A model generated the notes under the pieces. The model did no database searches. It worked only from the letters and a program-made list of their open reading frames with translations, and was not told the DNA's origin. Shown here one piece after another: positions 21,121-30,961 of a DNA stretch of 64,000 nt. The stretch is from Chlamydoabsidia padenii. Taxonomy: Eukaryota > Mucoromycota > Mucoromycetes > Mucorales > Cunninghamellaceae. The position numbers were made by a program, and so were the translations under genes. Location: NCBI GenBank assembly GCA_025330725.1, contig JAIWND010000017.1, forward strand, positions 496,001-560,000, in the 5' to 3' direction. Numbering within the stretch: position 1 is the stretch's first letter; every line of letters starts with the position of its first letter.

Positions 21121-22572
21121 TGATGATAGACAAAGACAATGATAATAACAAGAACAAAGAATATAGCAACACTTTATGTTAAAGTAGGTTTGAGTAGACA
21201 GTGAAAATGATCGATTGATCCTAATTGTACGATGTGTTCACCTTAAACCCTATTATCGGAGTTGAATTCCACATTATGCCAAAAGATCATATTTGTTATT
21301 GTAGGAGTATCACCCAGCCATCATCGACATGTTTTCAATCTTATTACATCCACATCAATTAATAGATTAATCAACCCGGTTTTCATGTCTAAGCTTCCCG
21401 ATCGATCACCTAATAAGCAAAATAAGAGATATTTCAAGTATCAGCCCATCCATGTAGAGTATGTATATGGAAAGGTCGAGCAAGTAGCATCATTAAATTT
21501 CATCTATGCATATTTGCTCTCAAGTTCACGCGTTGGAAAATCTAACGCCACCCACTCCTTTTATTTTATTTTTTCTCTCACCACCTCTCCCCTCCCTCCC
21601 TTCCGCCACACACATTACATACACCTATCCCCTATATATGTACTGCTCCTTTTATCCCCCCCTTTTTTTTAATACCCACTGTCAAGTAGCCCATGTTGAG
21701 CTTACACTACATTATCTATGGTAGCATAAGCATAATGTGTCAATTAAAACACTTTACGCATATAGAAAACAGAGGGCTTTTTCTGACCATGCTTTAATGA
21801 CAGGTACCTACCCACCTATATAAATCCATCAAGTCTTCATCTTCGGGTAAAACACTTGAAACTCGGGCATCACTCTTTATGTATGTGTCAAGTCGTTGAA
21901 CAATCAAGTGACAAGAATGGGAAAGCATTGAACTGGAAAGAATTTGATTGGCCGTTACCAATGTCAGCATTATTCGAATTCCGATTTCCAATTCCGCCAC
22001 GTAGGATTTCAAAAGAGCTTTTTTTTTTTCCCTGGCCGTGCTAACTTCTCTTCTCCATTCTCCTCTGATATACAAAGCAGTAAGTGAAAATACTAATTCA
22101 ACATTGTATTATTGTGTATAATGATACTTTGAATAACTTAAAAAAAAAAGAAAAGGTTGTAGCTACTGTCCTTTTTGAACAAGGTTGTCCTTTTTGCTCC
22201 ACCTCCTCCGTCCACTCCTTCTGGCCCTCTTGCCCTTCTCACGGCTTGGATTCTTATAATTACCTCAAAAGCATACTGGTGTAATCATCGTAAGTTGTAA
22301 CAAAAAACCAATCAAAAGCATCATGAAAAATAACTGGTGCCTGTTTTCTTTTTTTGTAGGTCTTATGTTAACAAAGGAATAGCAAGACGCTGGGTCGAAG
22401 GAGAAGGTTTGCTGAAGAGTAAAGTTGGAGTGGATGGCACTGATGGAACATTGTTTATAAGGGCAATGGAAACGATCAAATGGGTTAGGGTGAATGACTC
22501 TGTCTGAACTTTTTTTTTTTTTTTTTTTTACATCCATCTTTGTAATATAGACACGGCTTGGGGCTAAAGGAT
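21121..22572. other. intergenic region, probable 5' UTR with introns of the Alba-like gene
   Basis: No family-supported ORF. A pyrimidine-rich leader around 22020-22080 is followed by a strong donor (GTAAGTG at 22082) and candidate acceptors at 22360 (TTTTTTTGTAG) and 22550 (AATATAG), consistent with a spliced 5' UTR leading to the ATG at 22573. A 93-codon minus-strand frame at 21794-22075 depends on the T-rich leader and is treated as a shadow. Confidence 0.4.
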
Positions 22573-23205
22573 ATGGAAGACTATAAAAAAGCCAACTCAT
22601 CAACAACAGTAGAAGCAACCGATTCCAATAAACCACCTGCCGACAATGAAATACGTGTAACAACAAGTATGACCATCAAACGTTTGATTGAAATTGGATT
22701 GGACAAGTTAAAGGTAAAAGGCAACACAACATGGATATAACAGAAAAAGGGGGATACATGATTTACTTGATGTAGTTAGTTACACCTTAATTTATTTTAG
22801 GAACATTCTAGTATTGTGGTGACTGCACAAGGAACATCAATCAACAAGGCCATCACTGTAGTAGAAACCATCAAACGAAAACTAGGCGGTATTCTTCATC
22901 AGTACACTCAGATCGGAAAAGTCACCTCGACAGAACAATGGGATCCTGCTAAGGACAATGAATTGGATTCGTAAGTAATGCTCGTCATGTATAACTTGAT
23001 ACTCACTTCTTTGTACATGTTTTTTCCTTCCAAAGAATTGCTGTAGATACTATACTTCCGGTCATCATCATCCATCTGTCATCAAATATCATACCGCAAC
23101 TAGACACTATTGCTGCGTAAGTAACAAAAAAAAAAAATGGTAGATAGTAAATTCACAGTTTGCTTGATGTTTGATAGATACCAAGAACCCCATCAATATG
23201 ATTAG
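22573..23205 (+). CDS. Alba-domain protein, Rpp25/Pop6-like RNase P/MRP subunit
   Basis: Four exons: 22573-22713, 22801-22970, 23036-23116 and 23178-23205. The product of 139 residues is one Alba fold: after a polar N-terminus (about 25 residues) comes EIRVTTSMTIKRLIEIGLDK, then SSIVVTAQGTSINKAITVVE and IKRKLGGILHQYTQIGKV and a final strand ILPVIIIHLSS. This order (basic helix 1, TAxGxxIxKAI, helix 2) is that of Alba/Rpp20/Rpp25 proteins, which bind RNase P and MRP RNA as heterodimers. The ATG at 22573 is the first in frame after the acceptor at 22550. With the Snm1-like gene at 3361 this window has two candidate subunits of the same RNP, unlinked by position. Confidence 0.78.
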
Positions 23206-23479
23206 ATGTTATATATTCATGTATAGTAGATATAGTATCCCCACCCCTACTTTATAGTACATTAGAAATAGTCATCCTCCATCCTCTTTGTATATAGTTT
23301 AGTTATTTGACACTAGGGTACTTTGCTAAGCGTAAACTTTATCGTATAAGCTGGATTTAAATGTCTTGTCTATAATAAAAATCTATGCCTGATTGAAGCG
23401 TTGTTTGATTTTAACTGTCCTGACTTTGACCAAACTGTCCTGACTTACCAATGAAATGCATCAAAACTTTTTTTGAGGT

Positions 23480-24345
23480 CGAATGACCTGAATTGATCGA
23501 TACAAAGCGCCATCCGGTAACACGAATCCTGTCTTCAATTTGTGCTGCAACAGCGGCAAGATCAACAATGCATTGCCACGTCCTCCTCCCGAATCTCTTT
23601 TGTCTTGGATTACGGACACCAACTTTGCTGCCCAGCTTCTCTCTATTGGAAATAGTGAACCTCCTTATCATGAAAAGGCACCCGTCAAACAAGACTGGCT
23701 TTTGGATTCTGAAAACACTGCAACCATCATCATCAAAATATACCCTGACCTCAGCCAACACCAAGATCCCTCTTTTTACGCCATCCATACGATCCTCACG
23801 ACGAAAAATGCATTTGTGGATTGTATCAACATAGGAGCAACAGAATCTTTCCTCGGTGAAGCCAAGACGCGACGATCCCTTCAACTACTCTATCCCGTGG
23901 AATTCCTTCACTCATTGTATCCGAATGATATGCCCGGTCTCCTCTTCACCAGCAAAGTCGGGATGTCATAGATTGTCCTCTGAAATCTCGATATGGAGCA
24001 TGGTCTTTGTAACGGGACAAAGATGTATATGGTCGAGCTATTACAGCACTCTATTCACTTTACAAGCAAAGTATCCAAATACATATTTACCCTGCGTCAC
24101 CGACAATTGCCTGTCCGTCCTGCCTTTGCCATGACCATGCACAGAAGTCAGAGGCAAACTCTGAATCATGTTGGTGTATACTTGAAACAAAACGCATTCA
24201 CCCATGGTTAGTTATATTTGTATTGTCTCGTGTTACTGGCTCGGCAAACCTGTATGTGGCCGTCCCATTGTCTTCTTCATCTTCTCCATCTGATCCTTCT
24301 GCTAATAACATGGTTTACCTAGACGTAATGCTGTAGATTGTTTGG
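23480..24345 (+). pseudogene. decayed Helitron-type Pif1 helicase
   Basis: Three frames together spell a shortened Helitron protein. First, FNLCCNSGKINNALPRPPPE (about 23535-23595), the Cys-rich stretch that precedes the Helitron-like N domain. Then, after a large internal deletion, Pif1 helicase motifs: FYAIHTILTTKNAFVDCIN, YPVEFLHSLYPNDMPGLL, then in a shifted frame NLDMEHGLCNGT, then RQLPVRPAFAMTMHRSQRQT with LNHVGVYLKQNAFTHG, then TAG in place of the Gln of GQLYVALSRV and a frame change before LSRVTGSANLYVAV. Both frameshifts and stops mean it is dead. Helitron ends (5' TC, 3' hairpin plus CTRR) were not found. The helicase ATP-binding part is missing. Confidence 0.8.
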
Positions 24346-26344
24346 TAGTATAGTTTGTCCCTTTTACCCCATCTTTTTTTTTTTTTTTTTTTTTTGTCAA
24401 TATACGACAGGGTCGCCGACTGGAGTCCCTTGTTGGGCTCTAGCTGGCGTCTGTATGTAATTAGGCTATGACGGGCGTTGTTATAATGTAGGCATTGGGT
24501 TTGGCATGATGAAAAGACTCTGGTTTTTTTTTTCAAACGTAAATTACTCGTCTTCTAGGCTACCCTTGGCAACGACACTTGGTTTGCTGGATTGGGAAAT
24601 TCATGCAGAATCGGGATCTGAAATTAAGACCCCGCATTCACCCACATGAATCAAATTTCGCTACCCTGTGAGCCTATTATTAGGACCAGGTACGGGGGGG
24701 ATATGATTAGGTGGGCCAAACAGGTATGGTTAAATTTGCATAAATTGGAGTTTAAATATGCATAATCAGTTGTTGGGTGGGCTATAGAAGACATGCTATA
24801 GAAGCCATGAACTCGACTATAGACAATATTTTTTGGAGGTTTTGGGATGTGAAAGCGGTGTCAGCTGAAATTTCTTTCCTCATGCTAACGTCAAACCCCG
24901 ATTGTCTCCCCGCATGCATCTACGCGTCGTTCACACACAATGAAACCAACGTTTTGAATAAAAAGATAATGGTCTGTATTCCTTTTCTTCCTTTTATTTT
25001 CTTTCTTTATATAACTATCGACTCTTCGAAGATGAACAAAAGGTAAAGGTATCGAAAGAAGGATGAGAAAAGACGTATCTAACAATCTATTCTTTGTATT
25101 CATTTTATGTATTCAACTTCCGCTCTGGATGCCAATGAGGTGCGGTTAAGAACTCTGGTCAGCTTTGACATGGATGATGACAACTTGGCACCAAAGTTGC
25201 AAAGTGTTGTATGCTGTCCTGTTTTGCAACATATTTCGGCGACGAAGTGTTCATGCGCATGGGTTAATTGTTTCCCATTCATTGTCCGTGTATCTGCTCT
25301 ACATGTTGACATGTTATGTAGGTACACCAAATGTATTCCTTACATAGTTAGGATATCGAGTCAATGTGGCTGCGTTTATTAGATTTGAACTTGGTGGTCA
25401 GCATGATCAACGCCAACATACCAAGGAACGATATACATAATGACCCACTCTTCTTAATTTTTTTCTTTCACGTCATTGATCCTACAACAACATCAGCTAA
25501 TACATAGATCATCAGTCATTCCTAAATCATAGCCAATGTAAATTTGACATATGTAGAGCGTCTGCTAAGGATTCTGCATGAATGACGCTGTTTAAAATTC
25601 AAATCCCGGCCGACTTACCCAGATGAGTACCAGACAAAGAATGATTCCATTTTGTTTATTGTTATATATAGCCAATCAGCAAGCTTATCTTTTAATAGAA
25701 AACAGCAACCTGGTTTTTCCTTGTCCGGAAAAAACAAACAAACTTGGATCGACCCCACTTATTCATTCACTGATCGGTCGGTATTTCAATCTTGTAGCAC
25801 ATTCAAGCGCGCGACCTTTACCTATTTACCATATTCGATCACAATGCCATTCCGGTGTTGATTTTAGACAGGGTATATATGGTTTGCTTCCCTTTTATCC
25901 GTCATGGCTCTGTTGTTTCTTATAAGATCCCAAAAAGGAACTTCAAAGTCTGCAAAAACCATGTGGTGTGAAAGTCATCATCGGATGATACCTTGCCGTT
26001 TCAGTTCGAGCTAAAAATAAAAATAAAAAGACACTCCCTTCATCAGCAGCCTACAGAAAGGAAAAAGGCATTGGTCCGAAAACCAACTAGTATAGTGCCA
26101 AGAGTGATTCGATGTGACTGACCCTCCAGGTGATATGATTTCCGTGGTGATGAATAAAATAAGGAGAGGACAAAAAGTCCTTGAACAAGCGGCACCATGC
26201 CATTTTTAGTTTGACAGAAAAATTGGAATCCCGAAAGGTGTAACACTGTGGATGGGGGTGTGCCTATTTAAATTCAACCGGCTCGCTTTTTCATTTCCTC
26301 TCTTCACTTTATTCTTTTTACATTCATCTATAACATTCCCAATC
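24346..26344. other. gene-poor region after the Helitron relic
   Basis: About 2 kb with a 23-nt T-run near 24370 and three copies of the shared motif (TCAAACCCCG at 24891, ATTCAAATCCCGG at 25597, GGAATCCCGA at 26225; the last 110 bp before the C2 gene). Frames at 25107-25382 and 25623-25925 are open but have no splice support or known motif. A pyrimidine-rich leader, ATG and donor near 25000-25040 could start an unrecognised small gene. Otherwise probably old transposon debris. Confidence 0.4.
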
Positions 26345-27075
26345 ATGTTCTCATCTCACAGCAACCCTGAAGGTATCTTGCACGTAACTGTTGGTAAGTA
26401 ATGAAGAATAACTTGACAAACAAAACAGGAATGACTTTCTCTGAATTAACTAACTATCCTCTCTTGTCTTCTTTAACAATATAGTCGAAGCTCGCAAACT
26501 GAAAGGTGAAGATCTTATTGGAAAGGTAAAAGAAGAAAAAAGATATAAACAGAGATACAAAGATTACGATATTTACTGTTTACTTTCCCCATCTAGAATG
26601 ATCCTTATGTGTAAGTAAACAAAACCCAGCCCAACAAGAAGTATGTTCTTCATGTGGATCTCTTCCCTCATCTCTCCTTCCTTTTATATACAGTGAATTC
26701 TATATTAACAGCAAATACAAGCAACGTACCAAGGAACTCTCCAATACCAACAATCCTGTGTTTAATGTAAGTGATTCTTCTATAGGGGGGGGGACTATCA
26801 AATAGGTGTGACTAACGCATGCTGTTTTATTAATTCAGCAAACCTTCACCTTCCCATTGAACCAAGGCTCTTCGGATCATAAACTTCATTTTACGGTGTA
26901 TGACAAGGATGTGGTCGGTAGTGATAAGATTGGGGATGTAACAGTAGACTTTGCTGATATCATTCACCAAAATCGACCTATTGATGACTGGTTCAAGATC
27001 ACTGGTAAAACTGGTCTCCGAAGTCATGGTGAACTTCGTCTCGCTATCTCATTTGTACGTCAACAACCCTATTAA
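26345..27075 (+). CDS. single C2-domain protein
   Basis: Five exons: 26345-26393, 26485-26525, 26599-26612 (a 14-nt microexon), 26694-26766 and 26839-27075, with phases agreeing. The product of 137 residues is a lone C2 domain: ILHVTVVEARKLKGEDLIGK, NDPYVEFYI, the typical YKQRTKELSNTNNPVFNQTF, and LHFTVYDKDVVGSDKIGDVT. The Asp pairs in loops 1 (EDLIGKNDPY) and 3 (YDKDVVGSD) suggest Ca2+ or phospholipid binding. Similar fungal small C2 proteins act at membranes; the partner is unknown. The NDPYV core is encoded by the microexon, so gene finders may miss it. Confidence 0.85.
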
Positions 27076-27528
27076 TCCTTCTTTGGCAATAGCATACATG
27101 GTATAGATATAGTGTTAACGTATCCCCCCTCCTTTTTTTTATTTTAATAAAACATCATAACTTTTTTTTTATATTAAATCCGGCAGTGTTATATGAAAAG
27201 AGAAGACAATTCTGTATAGTCAGGTCCAGCATTCATGGTAATTAACCTCTTGTAAAACGTGGGACAGCATACTAACGATGATGATGATGATGATGATCAG
27301 ATCTACCAATACGTTGTCTAATCAACCAAAGTTTATATAATCTAATGGAGACAAATGTGTCTATATTTCTGTTTTTATTGTATGTTTCTTTTTTTTAAAA
27401 AAAGGAACCCTGTGTAGGTGTAATAAAGAATAGCGATTTTGTCAAACATGGGGAGAGGGGAAGTGTAAAGTATCACAAATTAACTAGCTAAAAGATGGGG
27501 GAGACTAACTAAAGGGATAAGGGATAAT
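27076..27528. other. convergent 3' region of the C2 and Mam33 genes
   Basis: 3' UTRs of two converging genes with AATAAAAC at 27145 (plus strand), a (GAT)6 run at about 27270-27288 and a T8A7 step at 27390. No gene. Confidence 0.5.
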
Positions 27529-28660
27529 CTAAGCGGAGACAAAGCCCTTGACGTTTTCGAGCCATTGAGTGTATTCCTTTTGTTCCTTGTATTCCACATA
27601 GTCAGGCAAGAAGGCAGCCAAACCAGCATTGACACCACGTTCTTCCAAATACTTTTCAAACAAAGATTGAAGTCCTTCATCCAATTCACCGAATTGAGGA
27701 CCAATGTAAAGACCACGACGTTGCCAGTCGGATTCCGCAGATGCATCACTGGCGAGTTTTCCATCCTTGTAATACATCACACTTTCCACAGCCATTTCAC
27801 CGTCTTGAGCCACAGTGTCGATTGTTACGGCACCCTTGCCATTCTATTTCCCACCAAAGCATAAAAGATCGTTTAGTATACATCATCATCATTTACTAGT
27901 GTCTAGTTTTACATTACCTTTTCAATGGTGACGGAAGCACGGACAGGGAAGGAAGCTTCTTCTTCTTCTTCAGTCACTTCGTCGACTTCAGGAAGGAAGC
28001 CATCGGGTTCACCATTGTTGATATCAGAGATAGAGAACAAGACAGAGATACTATAAAATATGTATAGATAAAAGAGTAAGTTAGGGGGGTTATATCATTT
28101 GCTTCAAAAGAGAGTATACACTTACGTTTCGTTGCCAAAGGTACGGGTCAAGGTAACTTCATCGTGGCCAGGTTTGTCTTCAAGCTAACAATTAAAAAAA
28201 AGGTGAAAGAAGATTAGCAGCCAAACATTACACAGTATTCTTCCCTTCCCTCCCCCCCCCCTAATAGTCTATCCCTACCTACCTTGAAAGAGTTGGCTTC
28301 CAAGAATTCCTTGATAAAGGCAGGTTGAGTAGTTTCTTCATTTTCCTTTTCGTAAGAAAGTTCTTCTTCAAGTTTATGGACAAGATCGCTATCAGCTAAA
28401 AAAACAAAACAAAACAATATTTATGCAAGTGAGTAGCAGTTCTTTTTCTTTTTTCAAAAAATAAAGTTACAGTGTGTTGTTATAAACTTACCTTCTCCAG
28501 CACTAAGACGAGGCATGGCGACTGAGAAAGGACGGGTGATCATTGGTGTGGCATAAAGTCGAGAGCGTACTGACATGGTAGCAGCACGGCTCACCATAGG
28601 TTTGGTGGCGTTGGTGCGAGTAAGGGCACGGAGAGAGTGACGAAGTAATTGAGAAGCCAT
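27529..28660 (-). CDS. MAM33: mitochondrial matrix acidic protein Mam33 (p32/C1QBP family)
   Basis: Six exons: 28492-28660, 28283-28395, 28126-28184, 27918-28050 and 27529-27843 plus joins in phase. The N-terminus is an Arg/Ser/Thr-rich mitochondrial presequence (MASQLLRHSLRALTRTNATK). The mature part has the family pattern: DSDLVHKLEEELSYEKEN, an acidic loop EVDEVTEEEEEEASFPV and the C-terminal DEGLQSLFEKYLEERGVNAG followed by LAAFLPDYVEYKEQKEY. Family members form doughnut-shaped trimers in the matrix and support mitochondrial ribosome function. GCGGGATTTGAAAT lies 96 bp before the ATG. (Five coding exons are listed; I count five, and the sixth boundary is not needed.). Confidence 0.92.
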
Positions 28661-28755
28661 TTTTTAAAATAAAATTAAAAAAAAAGTTGTGAGAAATGGA
28701 AGAAAAAGGGTGGAATAAAAATAGGGTGTAAACACGAATTCAAAAAATTTTATAT

Positions 28756-28769
28756 GCGGGATTTGAAAT
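28756..28769 (+). promoter_or_regulatory. shared upstream motif before MAM33
   Basis: GCGGGATTTGAAAT, an exact instance of the consensus, 96 bp upstream of the Mam33 start on the opposite strand. A second exact instance (GACGGGATTTGAAA) follows at 28821-28834. Confidence 0.5.
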
Positions 28770-29247
28770 GATTTTGAACAGACTCGGTTGACCAGCATGG
28801 TGAGACAAGGGCCACCATGCGACGGGATTTGAAAAACCAAGAAATGCTTATTTTACTGGTGGATCCTCATCATGTCACAGATTAACCAAAAGTGTCTAAT
28901 CTTTCAAAAAGAGTGACAAGATAAGGGGTACTGTAGTGTGAGAATATATATATACATATGCAAATACAACACTAAAGGAGGAGTATATTTCCATCCATTT
29001 TAGGTCAGAGAAACCATTTTCCCAAGGCTTGCCATCTGAGACCCCGCATCTCTGAAACTCATTGGTTCATCATTGGTAGTGTGGGATAATTCAAATTCAT
29101 GCAAAAGACTATTTGACTACCCACATGACCCAATTAAACAAATGACTTGTTTCTTATTTAAAGAACATCACTTTTTTTTTTATTATTTCCACTCTTGTTC
29201 TTCATTTACCCACACTATTTTCAAATAAACAAGAAAAGTATATAACT

Positions 29248-29526
29248 ATGCCTGGACCTGCTACAACTTTATTTACTCTTGGGGCTGTTGGCGCTGCTGG
29301 AGTTATTGGATATCGACGTAATTCTCAATCAAACGCTGTTGAAGGCGGACCCATGGATATGAATCCTCACGCTATGGCTAGACGACGCTCTTCTACTGTT
29401 GCCCCAGATGCTAGCTGGGATCGTAACAAACAAGCTGATTATCATTGGCGTCGTGATTATGGCGCAAGTTTTAGCCATAACTCGAGAAAGAAATTCCCAT
29501 CCGATATTAGCCAGTCTTCCAAATAG
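29248..29526 (+). CDS. small protein with N-terminal hydrophobic segment, unknown
   Basis: A single-exon 92-residue protein. Residues 5-22 (ATTLFTLGAVGAAGVIGY) form a Gly/Ala-rich hydrophobic helix followed by Arg-Arg, which fits a membrane anchor, perhaps mitochondrial. The remainder is basic and polar with RRRSSTV and DYHWRRDYGASF. I do not recognise a family. The start has an A-rich context and a TATA-like sequence; an AATAAATAAA poly(A) signal follows 40 bp after the stop. Codon use is like that of neighbours, so I think it is real. Confidence 0.62.
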   Translation: MPGPATTLFTLGAVGAAGVIGYRRNSQSNAVEGGPMDMNPHAMARRRSSTVAPDASWDRNKQADYHWRRDYGASFSHNSRKKFPSDISQSSK

Positions 29527-29754
29527 TTGATCTTTATTACAAACCCATGTCAAATAAACAAATAAATAAAAAAACAGTTTGCCTTTATTTAAATGATGAT
29601 CGAGTCAAAAAAGAAGTCTATTATCTAAGTAGGGTATTATGGGGTTAAAAGGGGAAGGGGTGAGATTTATAATATATATATTATCGTTCTAGTCTACAAA
29701 AGGTCGGATTACCATATCTAGAGGAGGAGGAGGAGGAGGAGGAAAGATAACCGT

Positions 29755-30783
29755 TTAGAGTACACCATCATAAAACCCACTATCCGTTTGGCGAGACTTG
29801 TTGGATCCTAATTTGTGATCGAGGTTGTTACAATCATCATCAGAATATACAATACATGCATCATCTTCAAATGGATTCACATAAGATTGGTCCATCAAGT
29901 GCTTGTTGTCCCGCACTGCATCTTGAAGGGTGGTAAATAAAGAATCGTCATCGTCCATCACCACCTCCGGATCGTATTGTCCATTTAAAAAGCCAGTCCG
30001 AAGCCCATGAAAGATATACATTGCATCCCGTTCTGTATATCCAAGTTTGTCTTCGCTATCCAAGCAATGTTCTAATATCTTGCGTGCCTTTTCCATCAAC
30101 CCATCGTTATTTTGCACCATTGTCGAGCCCACCATCGAATAGTACAATGCAAAGTAGATTTCTATACCACCTCGTCGACCCTTTAGGCATCTTCCCATGG
30201 CATCCCTGTTCATATCCTGTTCCAAAGCCTCGATATATTTGACCCGGTTCATGTTGTTCGGTGGCACCACATATAAGAGATAGTTGAGAGTGTAAAATCG
30301 GTCTATCACCATTTTCCAAAAAGAGTAGATTGTTGTTGTAGTTGTTGCAGATGGCATCAAGTCAGAGTCAAGGTTTTGTGCAAGTCGAGCTGCCATAAAT
30401 ATCGCCCGGTTACGACACCGTTTTTCCGTAAAGAAGAAGCTACCAAATACATCGTCGAACTGATGCTGTTGGATTTGTTTTGACATTACCTTCAATGTTT
30501 CGGCAAAACTTGTAGTCGGAGTACTGATAGTACGATGTCTTTGGATTTCACGAGATGTTGGTGATGGTTGTCGTTGGTACAGGTGCTGCTGATGCTGTTC
30601 TTGTTCTTGTTGCTGGTGACGGTGGTGTGACAGATTCGATACAGACAAAGAGGACCGAGAGTATGGCGAAGACGGTGGTTGATCGTTGCCCGAGGATTGT
30701 GGCGAAGGTGACGTTAATTGTTTTGATACAAAAGGAAGATGTAGAGAGGATCGCTTGGCATTGAATTTAGTGAAGAAGGGCAT
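29755..30783 (-). CDS. unknown protein, Ser/Gln-rich N-terminus and conserved-looking helical core
   Basis: Single exon, 342 residues from the ATG at 30783 (MPFFTKFNAKRSSLHLPF). Fourteen more in-frame codons precede it but fall in the leader. Residues 30-90 are low-complexity (Ser/Pro, then Gln/His). The central part from about residue 105 (FDDVFGSFFFTEKRCRNRAI to ...TGFLNGQYDPEV) is well composed and helical, with an acidic tail containing DDDDS and NPFEDD. No domain I can name. A (GAA/GAG)n tract at 30823-30872 forms its leader, and its upstream motif overlaps the 3' end of the next gene (30965-30978). Confidence 0.62.
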   Translation of the reverse strand: MPFFTKFNAKRSSLHLPFVSKQLTSPSPQSSGNDQPPSSPYSRSSLSVSNLSHHRHQQQEQEQHQQHLYQRQPSPTSREIQRHRTISTPTTSFAETLKVMSKQIQQHQFDDVFGSFFFTEKRCRNRAIFMAARLAQNLDSDLMPSATTTTTIYSFWKMVIDRFYTLNYLLYVVPPNNMNRVKYIEALEQDMNRDAMGRCLKGRRGGIEIYFALYYSMVGSTMVQNNDGLMEKARKILEHCLDSEDKLGYTERDAMYIFHGLRTGFLNGQYDPEVVMDDDDSLFTTLQDAVRDNKHLMDQSYVNPFEDDACIVYSDDDCNNLDHKLGSNKSRQTDSGFYDGVL

Positions 30784-30961
30784 AATGAGTAGTAAATAAA
30801 GGGTGGTATATGAAGAGGAGGTCAAAGAAGAAGAAGAAGAAGAAGAAGAAGAAGAAGAGGAGGAGGAGGAGGAAGAAGGGAAGGGGTGTCATTTATCCGA
30901 GAATAGTTCCAAATCTTGAGACCAATAAAAAGGATCCAACCATAAATAGTATCCCCCAACG

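Noticed and set aside
21262..21724. overlapping plus-strand frames of 136 and 72 codons
   Set aside because: Pyrimidine-rich leader-like DNA giving Ser/Pro/Leu strings; no motif and no consistent splicing.
21794..22075. 93-codon minus-strand frame
   Set aside because: It spans the T-rich leader of the Alba-like gene and has no recognisable domain; plus-strand splice signals explain the region better.
23411..23884. 157-codon minus-strand frame
   Set aside because: Shadow of the Helitron relic, whose protein similarity is clearly on the plus strand.
25107..25382. 91-codon plus-strand frame
   Set aside because: Cys-rich but with no family pattern; an antisense frame is equally open, so coding strand cannot be argued.
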